Shown: positions 23,158 through 32,661, counted from the first letter of the stretch. The stretch: 64,000 nt of DNA from an uncultured Anaerolineae bacterium (GCA_938034415.1 CALHLE010000029.1:1-64000), one strand, 5' to 3'. Notes: a model not told the origin generated them from the sequence alone. Made by a program: numbers and translations.

Positions 23158-24399
23158 ATGTCCGCCTCTTCACTGAACCCACAGCGCACCATCGCCGACC
23201 TGCGCGAGCTAGCGGCTTTGACTTCCGATGAGCGCGGCGCGCAACGTGTGGCCTGGACACCCACCTGGGCCAAGGCGCGCGACTGGTATCGCCGCAAGCT
23301 GGCCGAACTACCGGTGACGGTCGAACAAGACGAAGCCGGCAACCTTTGGGCGACCTTGCCCGGCGCATCGCCTCGCGCGCTGATCATCGGCAGCCACCTC
23401 GACAGCGTGCCGAACGGCGGCTGGCTGGATGGTTGCCTGGGGGTGCTGGCCGGCCTGGAGGTGCTCCGGCGCATCGCCGGCCAGGGCGCGCCGCCAGTCA
23501 CCGTGCGCCTAGTGGACTGGGCCGACGAGGAAGGCGCGCGCTTCGGCCGTAGCCTCTTCGGCTCCAGCGCCGTCGCCGGCCGGTTGAACCTCGAATGGGT
23601 CAGCCGACTGACCGACACCGACGGCGTACGGCTGCCCGACGCCGTGCAAGCCTACGGGGTGGACTTGATGACGGCAGAGCAGGCCCATCGGCAAATTGCC
23701 GACGCCGGCGCCTATCTGGAGATGCACGTTGAGCAGGGGCCGGTGCTGGAGTCACTGGGCTTGCCGCTCGGCGCGGTGACCGGCTGCTATGGCATCGAGC
23801 GGCATCAGCTCACGTTCAGCGGCATGGCCGCTCACGCCGGCGGGTTTCCTATGCACCTGCGGCGCGACGCTTTTCTGGCCGCGGCGCGCTTTGCGCTGGA
23901 GGTGCGCGAGATCGCCAAGCGCTACGGCGGCGTGGGCACGAACGGCCGCGTGCGCAACACGCCCGACATTCCCACCGCCGTGGCCGGTGAATGCGCGCTC
24001 ACCTTGGACATGCGCCACATTGACGCCGCTCAGTTGCGGGCGATGGTGGACGATGCGCGCGCGGCCGGCGCGCGCATCGCTGAGGAAGAAGGCGTGGATG
24101 TGACCTGGCGCACGATCTACCAGTCGCCCCCGCAGCTCTTCCACCCGCACCTGGTGGACCTGTGCGACGAGGCGATCCGCGAGGTGAACGCCGGCGCTTC
24201 GCATCGCATGCCCAGTGGCCCCGGCCACGACGCGATCGAGATGGCCTGGGCCGGCGTGCCCACTGTCATGTTGTTCGTGCAAAGCCTGCGCGGCCTCTCG
24301 CACAATAAGGACGAGGACACGCCGGTCGAGCACATCGAACTCTCCGTGCGCGCCCTCGACCGGCTGGCCAATAAGGTAATGGCCTGGTTGGCGGCTTAG
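23158..24399 (+). CDS. Zn-dependent M20-type amidohydrolase (N-carbamoyl-L-amino acid hydrolase/allantoate amidohydrolase family), copy 1
   Basis: 413 residues. The family's metal ligands are visible: GSHLDSVPNGGWLDG (His and bridging Asp), DEEGARFG (Glu pair), EMHVEQGPVLE (His) and SGPGHDA near the C-terminus (His). A dimerisation/lid domain with GMAAHAGGFPMHLRRDA lies between. The family cleaves N-carbamoyl or ureido groups from amino acids, allantoate or ureidoglycine; the substrate cannot be fixed here. A close paralog lies 2.2 kb downstream (26612..27859), with the ArsR-SulP operon between. No hydantoinase or allantoinase gene is nearby. Confidence 0.88.
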   Translation: MSASSLNPQRTIADLRELAALTSDERGAQRVAWTPTWAKARDWYRRKLAELPVTVEQDEAGNLWATLPGASPRALIIGSHLDSVPNGGWLDGCLGVLAGLEVLRRIAGQGAPPVTVRLVDWADEEGARFGRSLFGSSAVAGRLNLEWVSRLTDTDGVRLPDAVQAYGVDLMTAEQAHRQIADAGAYLEMHVEQGPVLESLGLPLGAVTGCYGIERHQLTFSGMAAHAGGFPMHLRRDAFLAAARFALEVREIAKRYGGVGTNGRVRNTPDIPTAVAGECALTLDMRHIDAAQLRAMVDDARAAGARIAEEEGVDVTWRTIYQSPPQLFHPHLVDLCDEAIREVNAGASHRMPSGPGHDAIEMAWAGVPTVMLFVQSLRGLSHNKDEDTPVEHIELSVRALDRLANKVMAWLAA

Positions 24400-24422
24400 G
24401 CGGGCGACGCGCGCGGCGTGGC

Positions 24423-26111
24423 TCACGCTGCGCCGAGCCGGCGGTTCGCCTCGATGATGGCGGCATCGGCGGCCCAGAAGATGTTGTGCGCGCCGATCTC
24501 CTCGGTCAGCCGCGAGCGGTCGAGCATCTCGCGCACGGCCGGCTGCACGGCGCAGAGCATCAATTCGCCGCCACATGCGTGTTGCGCCTCAAGCACCTCC
24601 TCGATCAGCTCCAGTCCGCTCACGTCAATCAGCGGCACGCCGCGCATTGAGAGGATGAGCACCCGCGCGCATTGATGTTCGCCGAACTCGCGGCGGAAGG
24701 CTTGCACCGCTGCAAAGAACAGCGGGCCGGTGATGTACACCACCTGAATATCGGGATGCGTGTTGTCAATCGCGTGGCCGCGCGCCTGCAGCATCTTCAC
24801 GTCCACCTCTTTGCGCGTCACCGAGACGTTGCTGGAGCGATAGATGTAGAACAACGCGCTCAACGCGACGCCGATGATGATGGCCTGCGTCAGGTCGAGC
24901 AGCGCCGTAGCCAACATAGTGACGAAGAACAACGCAATGGCGCTCTTGAAGCGGTGGCGGAACATCCAGCGGATCTCCTCCCACTCGTTCATCTTGATCG
25001 CCGTGGCCATGAGCACGCCGGCCAGCGCCGCCAGCGGCACGCGCGCCAGCACCGGCCCGAGGAAGCGCGCGCAGAGCAGCAGAAACACGCCGTGCAGGAT
25101 GCTGACCAGGCGGGTTTGCCCGCCGCTGTTGATCGCCACGCTCGTGCGGGCGATGGCCGCCGTAGCCGGCACGCCGCCGAACAGCGGGATGAGCAGGTTG
25201 CCGATGCCCTGCGCGATCAGCTCTTGGTCGCCGTCCATCTTCTTGCCGGTAGCCTTGCTGCCTACCGCGCCGCAGAGCAACGACTCGATCGCGCCCAGCG
25301 CAGCCACGCTGAGCGCCGGAACGACCAGCGCCGGCGCCTCCTGCGACAGCGAGGCATCCAACCGCAGGCGCTGGTCGAGGATGATGCTGCGCGGAATCTC
25401 GCCGATCACCGGCTCCTGCCATCCGAAGGCCAGCACGATGAGCGAAGCGACGATCAGGCCGATCAACGATCCGGGCACGCGCTTGCTAATCGGCTTCGGC
25501 AGCAAGAAGATCATGGCGATCACGATGCCGGCCGTCGCCATCGTCTGCCAGTTGATCGGGTAATCGAAGCGCAGGAAGCCGAGCAGCTTGAGCACCGTGC
25601 TCTCCTCGCTCACGCCCAACGCGGCTAGCCAGGGGATGTCGGCCGGTTCGACCTTCGCGCCGAAGAAGTTCCCCAATTGCCCAACGAAGATGATGATAGC
25701 GATGCCGCTGGTGAAGCCGGTGATCACCGGCCGCGGGATCAGCAGCACAGTGCGCCCCAGCTTGAACAACCCGATCAGCAGGATGATCGCGCCGGCCATC
25801 ACGCCCACCAACAACAGCGCCTGCGGGCCGTACTGGTTGGCGACCAAGATGAGCACGGCCGACATTGCGCCGGTCGGCCCGCTGATCTGGAACGGCGCGC
25901 CCGATAGGCCGCCGATCACGATGCCGGCGATGATGGCGGTGACCAGGCCGGCGGCCGGCGTGCTGCCGGAAGCGATGCCGAACGCTAACGCCAGCGGCAA
26001 CGCCACCGCCGCTACCGTCAGCGCGGCCAGCAGGTCTTTTTGAAATACGGCCCAACTGTAGCGCTCGAACTCTTCACGCAACATGCGAACGAACGACGAG
26101 AGCAAAGACAT
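24423..26111 (-). CDS. SulP/SLC26-family anion transporter with STAS domain
   Basis: 562 residues. The N-terminal membrane domain begins with the family-typical DLLAALTVAAVALPLALAFG and GGLSGAPFQISGPTGAM segments. A cytoplasmic STAS domain follows at about residues 440-555 (VYITGPLFFAAVQAF, VLILSMRGVPLIDVSGLELI). SulP proteins carry sulfate, bicarbonate or other anions. The gene lies 52 nt downstream of an arsR-type regulator on the same strand. A GGxxG-type motif and SVAINSGGQTR support the transporter call; the substrate is open. Confidence 0.9.
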   Translation of the reverse strand: MSLLSSFVRMLREEFERYSWAVFQKDLLAALTVAAVALPLALAFGIASGSTPAAGLVTAIIAGIVIGGLSGAPFQISGPTGAMSAVLILVANQYGPQALLLVGVMAGAIILLIGLFKLGRTVLLIPRPVITGFTSGIAIIIFVGQLGNFFGAKVEPADIPWLAALGVSEESTVLKLLGFLRFDYPINWQTMATAGIVIAMIFLLPKPISKRVPGSLIGLIVASLIVLAFGWQEPVIGEIPRSIILDQRLRLDASLSQEAPALVVPALSVAALGAIESLLCGAVGSKATGKKMDGDQELIAQGIGNLLIPLFGGVPATAAIARTSVAINSGGQTRLVSILHGVFLLLCARFLGPVLARVPLAALAGVLMATAIKMNEWEEIRWMFRHRFKSAIALFFVTMLATALLDLTQAIIIGVALSALFYIYRSSNVSVTRKEVDVKMLQARGHAIDNTHPDIQVVYITGPLFFAAVQAFRREFGEHQCARVLILSMRGVPLIDVSGLELIEEVLEAQHACGGELMLCAVQPAVREMLDRSRLTEEIGAHNIFWAADAAIIEANRRLGAA

Positions 26112-26163
26112 AGGGAAGACCTCTGAAGAATCGAGTGAAGTGTCCGACCAAGCGCAGCGCGCG

Positions 26164-26508
26164 TCATCCGGTCCGGCTGCGCGACTCGTTCCTCAATTGC
26201 CGCAGCAATGCCTGCCGATCCACCAATTGGTTGTTGAAAATCTTCTTGGCGACATCCATCAGCTCGAAGATGGCCGGATCGCGCACGGCGTAATACGTCG
26301 TCGTGCCTTCCTTGCGCGCCTGGACCAGGTCGCTCCTGCGCAAGCGCGCCAGGTGTTGGGAGATTGTGGGTTGGTCGGCGTTCAGGCTCGCTTGCAGCTC
26401 GCCCACGCTCTTCTCCCCGGAGCGCAGTTGCTCCAGGATGGCCAAGCGCGCCGGGTGGGCCAGCGCCTTGAAGAATTCCGCTTTGAACTGGTGAATCAAT
26501 TGATTCAT
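26164..26508 (-). CDS. ArsR/SmtB-family repressor without cysteines
   Basis: 114 residues from the ATG at 26508. A winged helix is clear: FFKALAHPARLAILEQL, VGELQASLNADQPTISQHLARLRRSDLV, then the wing ARKEGTTTYYAV. The protein has no cysteine, so it lacks both the thiolate metal sites of ArsR/SmtB and the Cys pair of the persulfide sensors BigR/SqrR. The longer upstream frame is rejected because it would run through the operator and promoter. It forms an operon with sulP and probably controls it from the operator at 26524-26551. Confidence 0.88.
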   Translation of the reverse strand: MNQLIHQFKAEFFKALAHPARLAILEQLRSGEKSVGELQASLNADQPTISQHLARLRRSDLVQARKEGTTTYYAVRDPAIFELMDVAKKIFNNQLVDRQALLRQLRNESRSRTG

Positions 26509-26520
26509 CGGGCGATAAGC

Positions 26521-26551
26521 ATTATATACGAATATCTGTATATTCATATAT
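26521..26551 (-). promoter_or_regulatory. Promoter of arsR-sulP overlapped by a 12-4-12 ArsR operator
   Basis: ATATACGAATAT (26524-26535) and ATATTCATATAT (26540-26551) form an inverted repeat with one mismatch and a 4-nt centre. The minus-strand -10 TATAAT (26526-26521) overlaps its edge, 12 nt before the arsR ATG. It is an AT island in GC-rich DNA, typical of ArsR/SmtB sites. Confidence 0.8.
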
Positions 26552-26598
26552 TGCTGAGATGGGGCGCTCATGCGCTTTGCAGTTATCGGGCGCGGCGC

Positions 26599-26604
26599 TA
26601 GAAT
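26599..26604 (+). promoter_or_regulatory. Leaderless promoter of the second amidohydrolase
   Basis: TAGAAT lies exactly 7 nt before the ATG at 26612. A weak -35 TTTGCA (26576-26581) sits at 17 nt spacing. Transcription should begin at the start codon itself. Confidence 0.7.
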
Positions 26605-26611
26605 GCCCGCC

Positions 26612-27859
26612 ATGAGCACCCTAGACCCTAAACGCACCGTCCAAGAATTGCAGGAGCTGCGCGCGCTGACCAGCGACCCCAACACCGGCGGCGCGATGCG
26701 CGTGGCATGGACCGATACCTGGTTGAAAGCGCGCGATTGGCTGCGCGAAAAGGCCAGCGGAATGCCCTTAGAGATTCACAACGACGAAGCCGGCAACACC
26801 TGGTACACCTTGCCCGGCAAGAGCAAGCAGGCGCTGCTGATCGGCGGGCACATGGACAGCGTGCCGAACGGCGGCTGGCTGGATGGCTGCCTGAATGTGC
26901 TCGCCGGCCTAGAGGTGCTGCGCCGCATCAACGACCAGTATCAGGGCAAGCCGCCGGTCACCGTGCGGTTGGTGGACTGGGCCGACGAGGAAGGCGCGCG
27001 CTTCGGGCGCAGCCTGCTCGGTTCCAGCGCTTGCAGCGGGCACGGCACGCCCAACGAAGACCGCAACCGCACCGACAAAGACGGCATCCGACTCGAAGAC
27101 GCCCTGCGGCGCTGCGGCGTGGATATTGACCAGATGGGCAAAAGCAAGAAAGAGCTGAAGAACGCCGCCGCCTACTTGGAGCTGCACATCGAGCAAGGGC
27201 CGGTCTTGGAGAGCTTGGGGTTGCCGCTGGGCGCTGTGCTGGGCACGTTTGGCGTCGAGCGTCATGCCATCAAATTCGTCGGCCAGGCGGCCCATTCCGG
27301 CAGCACGCCAATGGACAAGCGCCGCGACGCGCTCGCAGCGGCGGCCAAGCTGGCGCTGGAAATTCGCCCCATCGCCAACAAATACGGCGGCGTGTGCACC
27401 GTCGGCAGTTGCGTCACCAAGCCCGGCATCGTCACTGCCGTCGTCGGCGAGTGCGATATCACCCTCGATCAGCGCAACTTGAGCGCGAGCAAGTTGGCGC
27501 GCATGTATAACGATGCCGTCAAGGCCAGCAAGCGCTTCGCCAAAGAGGAGAAGTGCGAGGTGAGCTGGAGCCACATCTGGAGCATCGAGCCCATCCTCTT
27601 CAACAAAGACCTGATCAAGATGTGCTACGACAGCTGCGTGGAGGTGGCCGGCGCAGCGCACAAGATGCCCAGCGGGCCCTTGCACGATGCGGCTGAGGTC
27701 GCCCGCGCCGGCGTGCCGACCGTGATGATGTTCGTGCAGAGCCTGCGCGGCATCTCACACAACGCCATCGAGGACACCAAGCTGGAGCACATCGAGATGA
27801 GCGTGCGCGCCATGGACAAACTGGCCGATAAAGCCATGGCCTGGATCCAGCGCAGTTGA
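26612..27859 (+). CDS. Zn-dependent M20-type amidohydrolase, copy 2 (paralog of 23158..24399)
   Basis: 415 residues, aligning with copy 1 over its whole length, with identical blocks such as DSVPNGGWLDG, LAGLEVLRRI and VTVRLVDWADEEGARFGRS. All metal-ligand motifs are present: GGHMDSVPNGGWLDG, DEEGARFG, ELHIEQGPVLE and SGPLHDA. The start at 26612 fits the promoter; the frame could open at 26570, but that ATG lies upstream of the -10 box. Divergence in the lid and in the GSC...TKPGIV strand suggests a different substrate from copy 1. Confidence 0.88.
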   Translation: MSTLDPKRTVQELQELRALTSDPNTGGAMRVAWTDTWLKARDWLREKASGMPLEIHNDEAGNTWYTLPGKSKQALLIGGHMDSVPNGGWLDGCLNVLAGLEVLRRINDQYQGKPPVTVRLVDWADEEGARFGRSLLGSSACSGHGTPNEDRNRTDKDGIRLEDALRRCGVDIDQMGKSKKELKNAAAYLELHIEQGPVLESLGLPLGAVLGTFGVERHAIKFVGQAAHSGSTPMDKRRDALAAAAKLALEIRPIANKYGGVCTVGSCVTKPGIVTAVVGECDITLDQRNLSASKLARMYNDAVKASKRFAKEEKCEVSWSHIWSIEPILFNKDLIKMCYDSCVEVAGAAHKMPSGPLHDAAEVARAGVPTVMMFVQSLRGISHNAIEDTKLEHIEMSVRAMDKLADKAMAWIQRS

Positions 27860-27865
27860 CCCGCG

Positions 27866-27901
27866 TAAAAGGGTGGGCGAAGGCGGTGACTTCGCCCACC
27901 C
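27866..27901 (-). terminator. Terminator of asnS between convergent genes
   Basis: GGGTGGGCGAAG (27871-27882) pairs with CTTCGCCCACCC (27890-27901). On the minus strand the stem is followed directly by TTTT. It may also stop the amidohydrolase transcript from the other side. Confidence 0.8.
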
Positions 27902-27938
27902 AGGGTGTTGCCTTCGCCTGGCCCCGTTCGCTACAGCG

Positions 27939-29321
27939 CTAGGGATACAAACGATTGAGCAGTCGCGGGAAGGGCGACGCCTCGCGCACGTGCTCGATGC
28001 CGCAGATCCAGGCCACCGTGCGCTCGACCCCCAAGCCGAATCCGCTGTGCGGCACGCTGCCGTATTTGCGCAGCTCGACATACCATTTGTAAGGCTCGAT
28101 CGGCAAACCGTGTTCTCGGATGCGTCGCTCGAGCAGCGCGCCATCGCTGATGCGCTCGCTGCCGCCGATGATTTCGCCGTAGCCTTCGGGGGCGAGTAGG
28201 TCGGCGCTCTTGCACACTTCCGGCCGGTCGGGATACGGTTCCATGTAAAACGCCTTCACCGCGCTGGGGAAGCCGGTGACGAACACCGGCCTATCGTAGA
28301 GCTGCGTCAGCGCAGTCTCATGCGGGCTGCCGAAGTCCATGCCCCAGGTGATGCGCAGCAGGTCTGGGTCCTCGATGCCCTGCAGCGGCGCGCCATCGTA
28401 GGCGACGACAGTCTCGCCGGCCATCAGCCGGGCGTGCATCTCTTGCAGCGTTCGCACGGCGTCGTCGTAGGTGATGCGCGGGAAGGGCGGGATGACGCGC
28501 TGCAGCCGGCTCACGTCACGGCCGAGCAGCTTGAGTTCATTGGCGTTCTCGCGCAGGCATGTCTGCACGATGTGGCTGACGAATTCCTCCTCGATCGCCA
28601 AAAGCTGGTCGAGGTCGCAGAATGCGATTTCCGGCTCCACCATCCAGAACTCGGTCAGGTGGCGGCGGGTTTTGCTCTTCTCAGCGCGGAAGGTCGGCCC
28701 AAAGCAATACACCCGCCCAAAGGCGAAAATGCCGGCCTCGTTGTAGAGCTGGCCGGTTTGCGCCAGATAGGCCTTCTCATCGAAGTAGGCCACCTCGAAC
28801 AAGTTCGTCGTGCCTTCGGCGGCGCTAGGGGTGAGGATGGGCGTGCTCACCTCGATGAAGCCGTGGCTGTCCAACCAGGCGCGGATGGCGCGCATGACCG
28901 TGGCGCGCACGCGCAACACGGCCCACTGCCGCGATGAGCGAATCCACAGGTGGCGGTGGTCCATCAAGAATTCGACGCCGTGTTCCTTCGGGCCAATCGG
29001 GTAGTCCTCGGCGCGTTGGACGACCTGCAGCGATTGCACGTCCAGCTCGTAGCCGCCCGGCACACCCGGCGCGCGCGCGTCGGCACGGACGGCGCCGGTC
29101 ACGATCAAGCTGCTTTCTTGCGGCAGCTTGTCGGCGATGGCGAAAGTCTCGTCGCCGACGTTGGGCCGGAAGACCACGCATTGGCAGATGCCGCTGCCGT
29201 CGCGCACCTGCAAGAAGGCCAGCTTGCCTTTGCCGGTCTTGTTGTAGAGCCAGCCGCGCAGCGTGACGACCTGGCCGACGTGTTGCGAAAGCGCAGCGAT
29301 AGGGACGATTGGCGCGTGCAT
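27939..29321 (-). CDS. asnS: Asparaginyl-tRNA synthetase
   Basis: 460 residues. An N-terminal OB-fold ([24 protein letters not shown]) precedes a class II core. Motif 2 is visible as [25 protein letters not shown] and motif 3 as [15 protein letters not shown]. The [10 protein letters not shown]...[11 protein letters not shown] segment and the AFYM block fit AsnRS rather than AspRS. It charges tRNA-Asn with asparagine. The gene is monocistronic, with a leaderless promoter. Confidence 0.93.
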   Translation of the reverse strand: MHAPIVPIAALSQHVGQVVTLRGWLYNKTGKGKLAFLQVRDGSGICQCVVFRPNVGDETFAIADKLPQESSLIVTGAVRADARAPGVPGGYELDVQSLQVVQRAEDYPIGPKEHGVEFLMDHRHLWIRSSRQWAVLRVRATVMRAIRAWLDSHGFIEVSTPILTPSAAEGTTNLFEVAYFDEKAYLAQTGQLYNEAGIFAFGRVYCFGPTFRAEKSKTRRHLTEFWMVEPEIAFCDLDQLLAIEEEFVSHIVQTCLRENANELKLLGRDVSRLQRVIPPFPRITYDDAVRTLQEMHARLMAGETVVAYDGAPLQGIEDPDLLRITWGMDFGSPHETALTQLYDRPVFVTGFPSAVKAFYMEPYPDRPEVCKSADLLAPEGYGEIIGGSERISDGALLERRIREHGLPIEPYKWYVELRKYGSVPHSGFGLGVERTVAWICGIEHVREASPFPRLLNRLYP

Positions 29322-29328
29322 GAGCGCG

Positions 29329-29334
29329 ATTCTA
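29329..29334 (-). promoter_or_regulatory. Leaderless promoter of asnS
   Basis: TAGAAT on the minus strand ends 7 nt before the ATG at 29321. Confidence 0.7.
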
Positions 29335-29425
29335 TACGCGCTTGCGTTCGGTGCAGATTGCCTGCCTCAGCGGGATGCTTACCCACCGGCAGTTGTTCAT
29401 TTCACAGGCGCGGCATGCCTACCCA

Positions 29426-31999
29426 TCACACCACCCGCGCAACGCTGCCGCGCGGGGTCTTGCGCACTTCGATCTGCGCCGGGAAGGCGTCCTTCAGCTC
29501 GTCAATGTGGGTGATGACGAAGATGCGCTCGAAGTCATTCTCGATCGCTTTGATCGCCTCGATCAATCGTTCTCGACCTTGTGCGTCTTGTGTGCCAAAG
29601 CCCTCGTCTATGAACAGCGTCTGTAGCCGGGCGTTGGCGCGGTGGGCTAGCAAACGGCTCAGCGCAATGCGAATGGCGAAGTTCACCCGAAAGGCCTCGC
29701 CGCCGCTGAACATCTCGTAGGCGCGCTCGCCCAGTTCGTCGCTGATGCGAATTTCGAGCGTCTCAGTGGTCTCGCCTTTTTGCGTCAGCCGCTGCGTCTC
29801 GAAGCGCACGTTCATCCGGCCGTTCGTCATGCGGCCCAGCAAGGCATTGGCGGCAGCCTCTAGCTCCGGCAGCACACTCTCGATGATCATGGCCGGCACG
29901 CCGTTCTTGCCGAAGGCGGCGCGCAGTTCCTCGAAGAGGGCTTGCCGCTTCTTGCAAGCGGCCAGTTCAGCGGACAGCTGGTCGCGCACGTCGCGCATGG
30001 CCTGCGCCGACTGCACACGCTGATTGGCTTCGCCCACCTTGCGTTGCGCGCGTGAGAAATCGTCGCGGGCGCGCTCTAGCGTCGCCCTCACCTGTGGTTC
30101 GCGCCGCAGCGCGCGATCGCAATCGGCAAGCGCGGTTTGCAGTTCCGCGCGCGCTTTCTCCTCTTCAGCCTGTTGTTCCCGCAGCGTCGCCTCGCGCAAG
30201 TCGAGCGCGTCCAGGGCGCGCTGCTCACTTTCGATGGCGATCTCGGCTCGGTCGAGCTGCGCCTTGCGCTCGGCATACGGCGCCAGGCGCGCCTGAATGT
30301 CCTGGCGCAGCCGGTCGTGCACCGCAGCGTCGTAGCCCAGCTCGGCGAGTTCCTGCATCACTTCCGCCAAGGCGCGATGCGCGTCGTGTGCATAGTCGCG
30401 CTGCTCCAGCTGCTCCGTCAGCTCATCCACTTTTGCCTGGGCGGCCGGCAGTTGCGCTTCGGCTTCCTGGGCGCGCGCGATGCGGTCGGCTAACGCGGCA
30501 TGCTCGCGCTGAAGGGCCGGCAGTTCGCGCAGCGCGTGGTCGAGTGCAGCGATCTGCGCTTCCAGTTCGGCGCGTTGCTCGTTAAGCTGCTTGACCAGCG
30601 CTTCGTTGGCGCGGTAGGCATCGCCGCGCTCCTTGCCGCGCGCTTGCCATTCCGCCAGCAGGCGCGCGCGGTCTTCTTCGGACAACTCGCGTCCACAAGT
30701 CGGACAGATCGCCCCCACCTGGCTGAGCGCGTCAATGCGCGCTTTGAGTTCGCGCATTTCTTGGCGCAGGACTTCGTTCTGCGCCCTCGCTGCGCCCTGC
30801 CGCTCGCGCGCCTCGCTCAATTGGCGCTGGCGTTCTTCGCGCTCGCGCTGGTTGGCCATCAGCTGGTCTAGTTTTTCGCTCATCATGCGCTGCTTCGCTT
30901 CCAGCGACGGGTCGGCGGTCAATTCGCGCAGCTCGTTCAGCCGCCGGCGCGCCTCGGCCAGTTCACGTTCCAGGGCATGGCGCGCCTCGGCGATGAGGCG
31001 TTCGGCGGCGTATTTGCGCTCGTTCAGCCCGGCCATGCTGGCCAGCTTCAGGTTGAGCGCCTCGTTCAGCGCGCGCGCCTGCTCCAGCTCGGCGAAACCG
31101 CGCTCGATCTCCTCGCGCTGGCTTAGCGCGCTCTGATACTGCCGGAGCAGTGCCTTATGCTGATCGCGCTCGGCGCACAGCTTGTCGAATTCGGCTTTTA
31201 GGCCACGCAGGCGGGCCTCGACCTGCGTCTGCTGCGCGCGCAGCGTCCGGGCGCGTTCGCGCTGGCGCTCGATCTCGGTCACGTCGGCCTCGGCCTGCTG
31301 CATGATGCGTTCTGCCTCTTGTGCGACGGCCTGGGCTTCTTGCAGCGCGCGCTCGTATTCGGGCAAGCGGGCGATCTCGGCTTCAGCCTGTTCGAGTTCG
31401 GCCTTAAGCTTGAGTTGATCTTCCTCCAGGGCTGCAAGACGCTCCCTGGCGCGCGCCTCGTATATCTGCCAGATGTCGAGGTTAAGAATTTCGCTCAACA
31501 CGGCTTTGCGCTGGGCCGGCGGCTTAAGCGTGAATTCGTCGGCGCGACCCTGCTTGAGGTAAGCCGAGTTGATGAACGTCTCGTAAGTCAGATTGAGCGT
31601 GCGGGTGATCTTCTCCTGTGTGTCAGCGATGCGCGCTTCGGTGAGCGTAATCCAGCCATTGTCGGCGGTTTTCACAAAGAAGTCGAGCGTGCCGCTGGAG
31701 GTCGGCACTTTGCCTTTGGCGGCTTTGCCAATCCTGCGCGTGCGCACGACCTGGTAGATGTGCTCGCCCTCGCTGAAGGTCAGGGCGACGCGCATCTCGG
31801 TCGCGCCCTGGTGGATCAGCTCATCGTCGCGCTTCGCGCGGGCCTGTCCCCAGAGCGCCCAGGTGATCGCATCGAGCAATGTGCTCTTGCCGGCGCCGTT
31901 CTCGCCGGTGAGCACCGCGACATGCAGCCCGCTGAAGTCCAGCGGCTCCGCGTCGCGGTAGGCCATGAAGTTCTTCAGCTCGAGCTTCAGTGGAATCAT
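29426..31999 (-). CDS. sbcC: SbcC/Rad50-like SMC-type ATPase
   Basis: 857 residues. Walker A is GENGAGKSTLLDAITWALWG near residue 35, and the C-terminal lobe carries the signature FSGGEAFRVNFAIRIALSRLL with Walker B LQTLFIDEGFGTQD. Two long coiled coils flank a zinc hook CPTCGREL (Cys about 431 and 434). Rad50/SbcC works with the Mre11/SbcD nuclease in double-strand-break and hairpin processing. The ATG overlaps the stop of the upstream phosphodiesterase (ATGA), so the two are translationally coupled. No sbcD-length gene is present. Confidence 0.92.
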   Translation of the reverse strand: MIPLKLELKNFMAYRDAEPLDFSGLHVAVLTGENGAGKSTLLDAITWALWGQARAKRDDELIHQGATEMRVALTFSEGEHIYQVVRTRRIGKAAKGKVPTSSGTLDFFVKTADNGWITLTEARIADTQEKITRTLNLTYETFINSAYLKQGRADEFTLKPPAQRKAVLSEILNLDIWQIYEARARERLAALEEDQLKLKAELEQAEAEIARLPEYERALQEAQAVAQEAERIMQQAEADVTEIERQRERARTLRAQQTQVEARLRGLKAEFDKLCAERDQHKALLRQYQSALSQREEIERGFAELEQARALNEALNLKLASMAGLNERKYAAERLIAEARHALERELAEARRRLNELRELTADPSLEAKQRMMSEKLDQLMANQREREERQRQLSEARERQGAARAQNEVLRQEMRELKARIDALSQVGAICPTCGRELSEEDRARLLAEWQARGKERGDAYRANEALVKQLNEQRAELEAQIAALDHALRELPALQREHAALADRIARAQEAEAQLPAAQAKVDELTEQLEQRDYAHDAHRALAEVMQELAELGYDAAVHDRLRQDIQARLAPYAERKAQLDRAEIAIESEQRALDALDLREATLREQQAEEEKARAELQTALADCDRALRREPQVRATLERARDDFSRAQRKVGEANQRVQSAQAMRDVRDQLSAELAACKKRQALFEELRAAFGKNGVPAMIIESVLPELEAAANALLGRMTNGRMNVRFETQRLTQKGETTETLEIRISDELGERAYEMFSGGEAFRVNFAIRIALSRLLAHRANARLQTLFIDEGFGTQDAQGRERLIEAIKAIENDFERIFVITHIDELKDAFPAQIEVRKTPRGSVARVV

Positions 32000-32661
32000 G
32001 GCGAACTCGGCGTCATTGTCTCAGCGTCAGGCGATGCGACGGCGTCGAGCGCCTGCCATTCGTAGTCCACACGTCCATCCTCGTGCAAGGTCAGCCGGCC
32101 GATGCGCGGCGACTCTTTGGAGCGCCGCTCCGCCGAGGCAGAGATGGCGCCGGGGTTGAAATATAGCGCGCCATCCCGCTGCACTGCGCAGCTCAAATGC
32201 GAATGTCCGAACACGACAATCGTCGCCTCGGGCGGCTTCAGGCGCGCCAACCGGGCGATTAATTTTTGGTTAATGTGGGAGAGCGCATGTCGTCCGCCGA
32301 TGCCGGCAAACTTGTCGAGCACGGAGTGGGCGAAGCTGATGTGCCCGTGCGTCATCCAAATCACGTGCCGACCTGTGCGCAGCGTCACGCACAGCGGCAG
32401 GTCTTGATCGTGCAGGCCGGTGCTGAACTGCCAGTGCAAGTTGCCGCGCACGGCGTAAGTCGGCGCGATGGCTTGCAGCGGCGGCAGGATGTCTGGCGTC
32501 TCCAAGTCGCCGGCGTGGAGGATGACATCGCTGCCGCGCAGCAGCTCGTACACCCGCGACGGCATCTCGCTCAATCGGTGTGGGATGTGCGTGTCGGCCA
32601 GTATGCCGATGCGCCGACAGCCGGTCAGCTCGATCGGCGGCGGATGAAGTGCGTCATTCAC
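31996..32661 (-). CDS. YfcE/MJ0936-like metallophosphodiesterase coupled to sbcC
   Basis: 221 residues from a GTG. The calcineurin-like metal sites are visible: GILADTHIPHR (Asp and His), ILHAGDLE (Asp), AVRGNLHW (Asn), MTHGHISF (His) and VFGHSHLS (His pair). The size and motifs fit YfcE/MJ0936, which hydrolyse phosphodiesters. SbcD/Mre11 would be about 380 residues or more and carry extra capping domains that are absent here. Its stop overlaps the sbcC start, so it is probably a functional partner of SbcC. It is divergent from trpC. Confidence 0.85.
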   Translation of the reverse strand: MNDALHPPPIELTGCRRIGILADTHIPHRLSEMPSRVYELLRGSDVILHAGDLETPDILPPLQAIAPTYAVRGNLHWQFSTGLHDQDLPLCVTLRTGRHVIWMTHGHISFAHSVLDKFAGIGGRHALSHINQKLIARLARLKPPEATIVVFGHSHLSCAVQRDGALYFNPGAISASAERRSKESPRIGRLTLHEDGRVDYEWQALDAVASPDAETMTPSSP

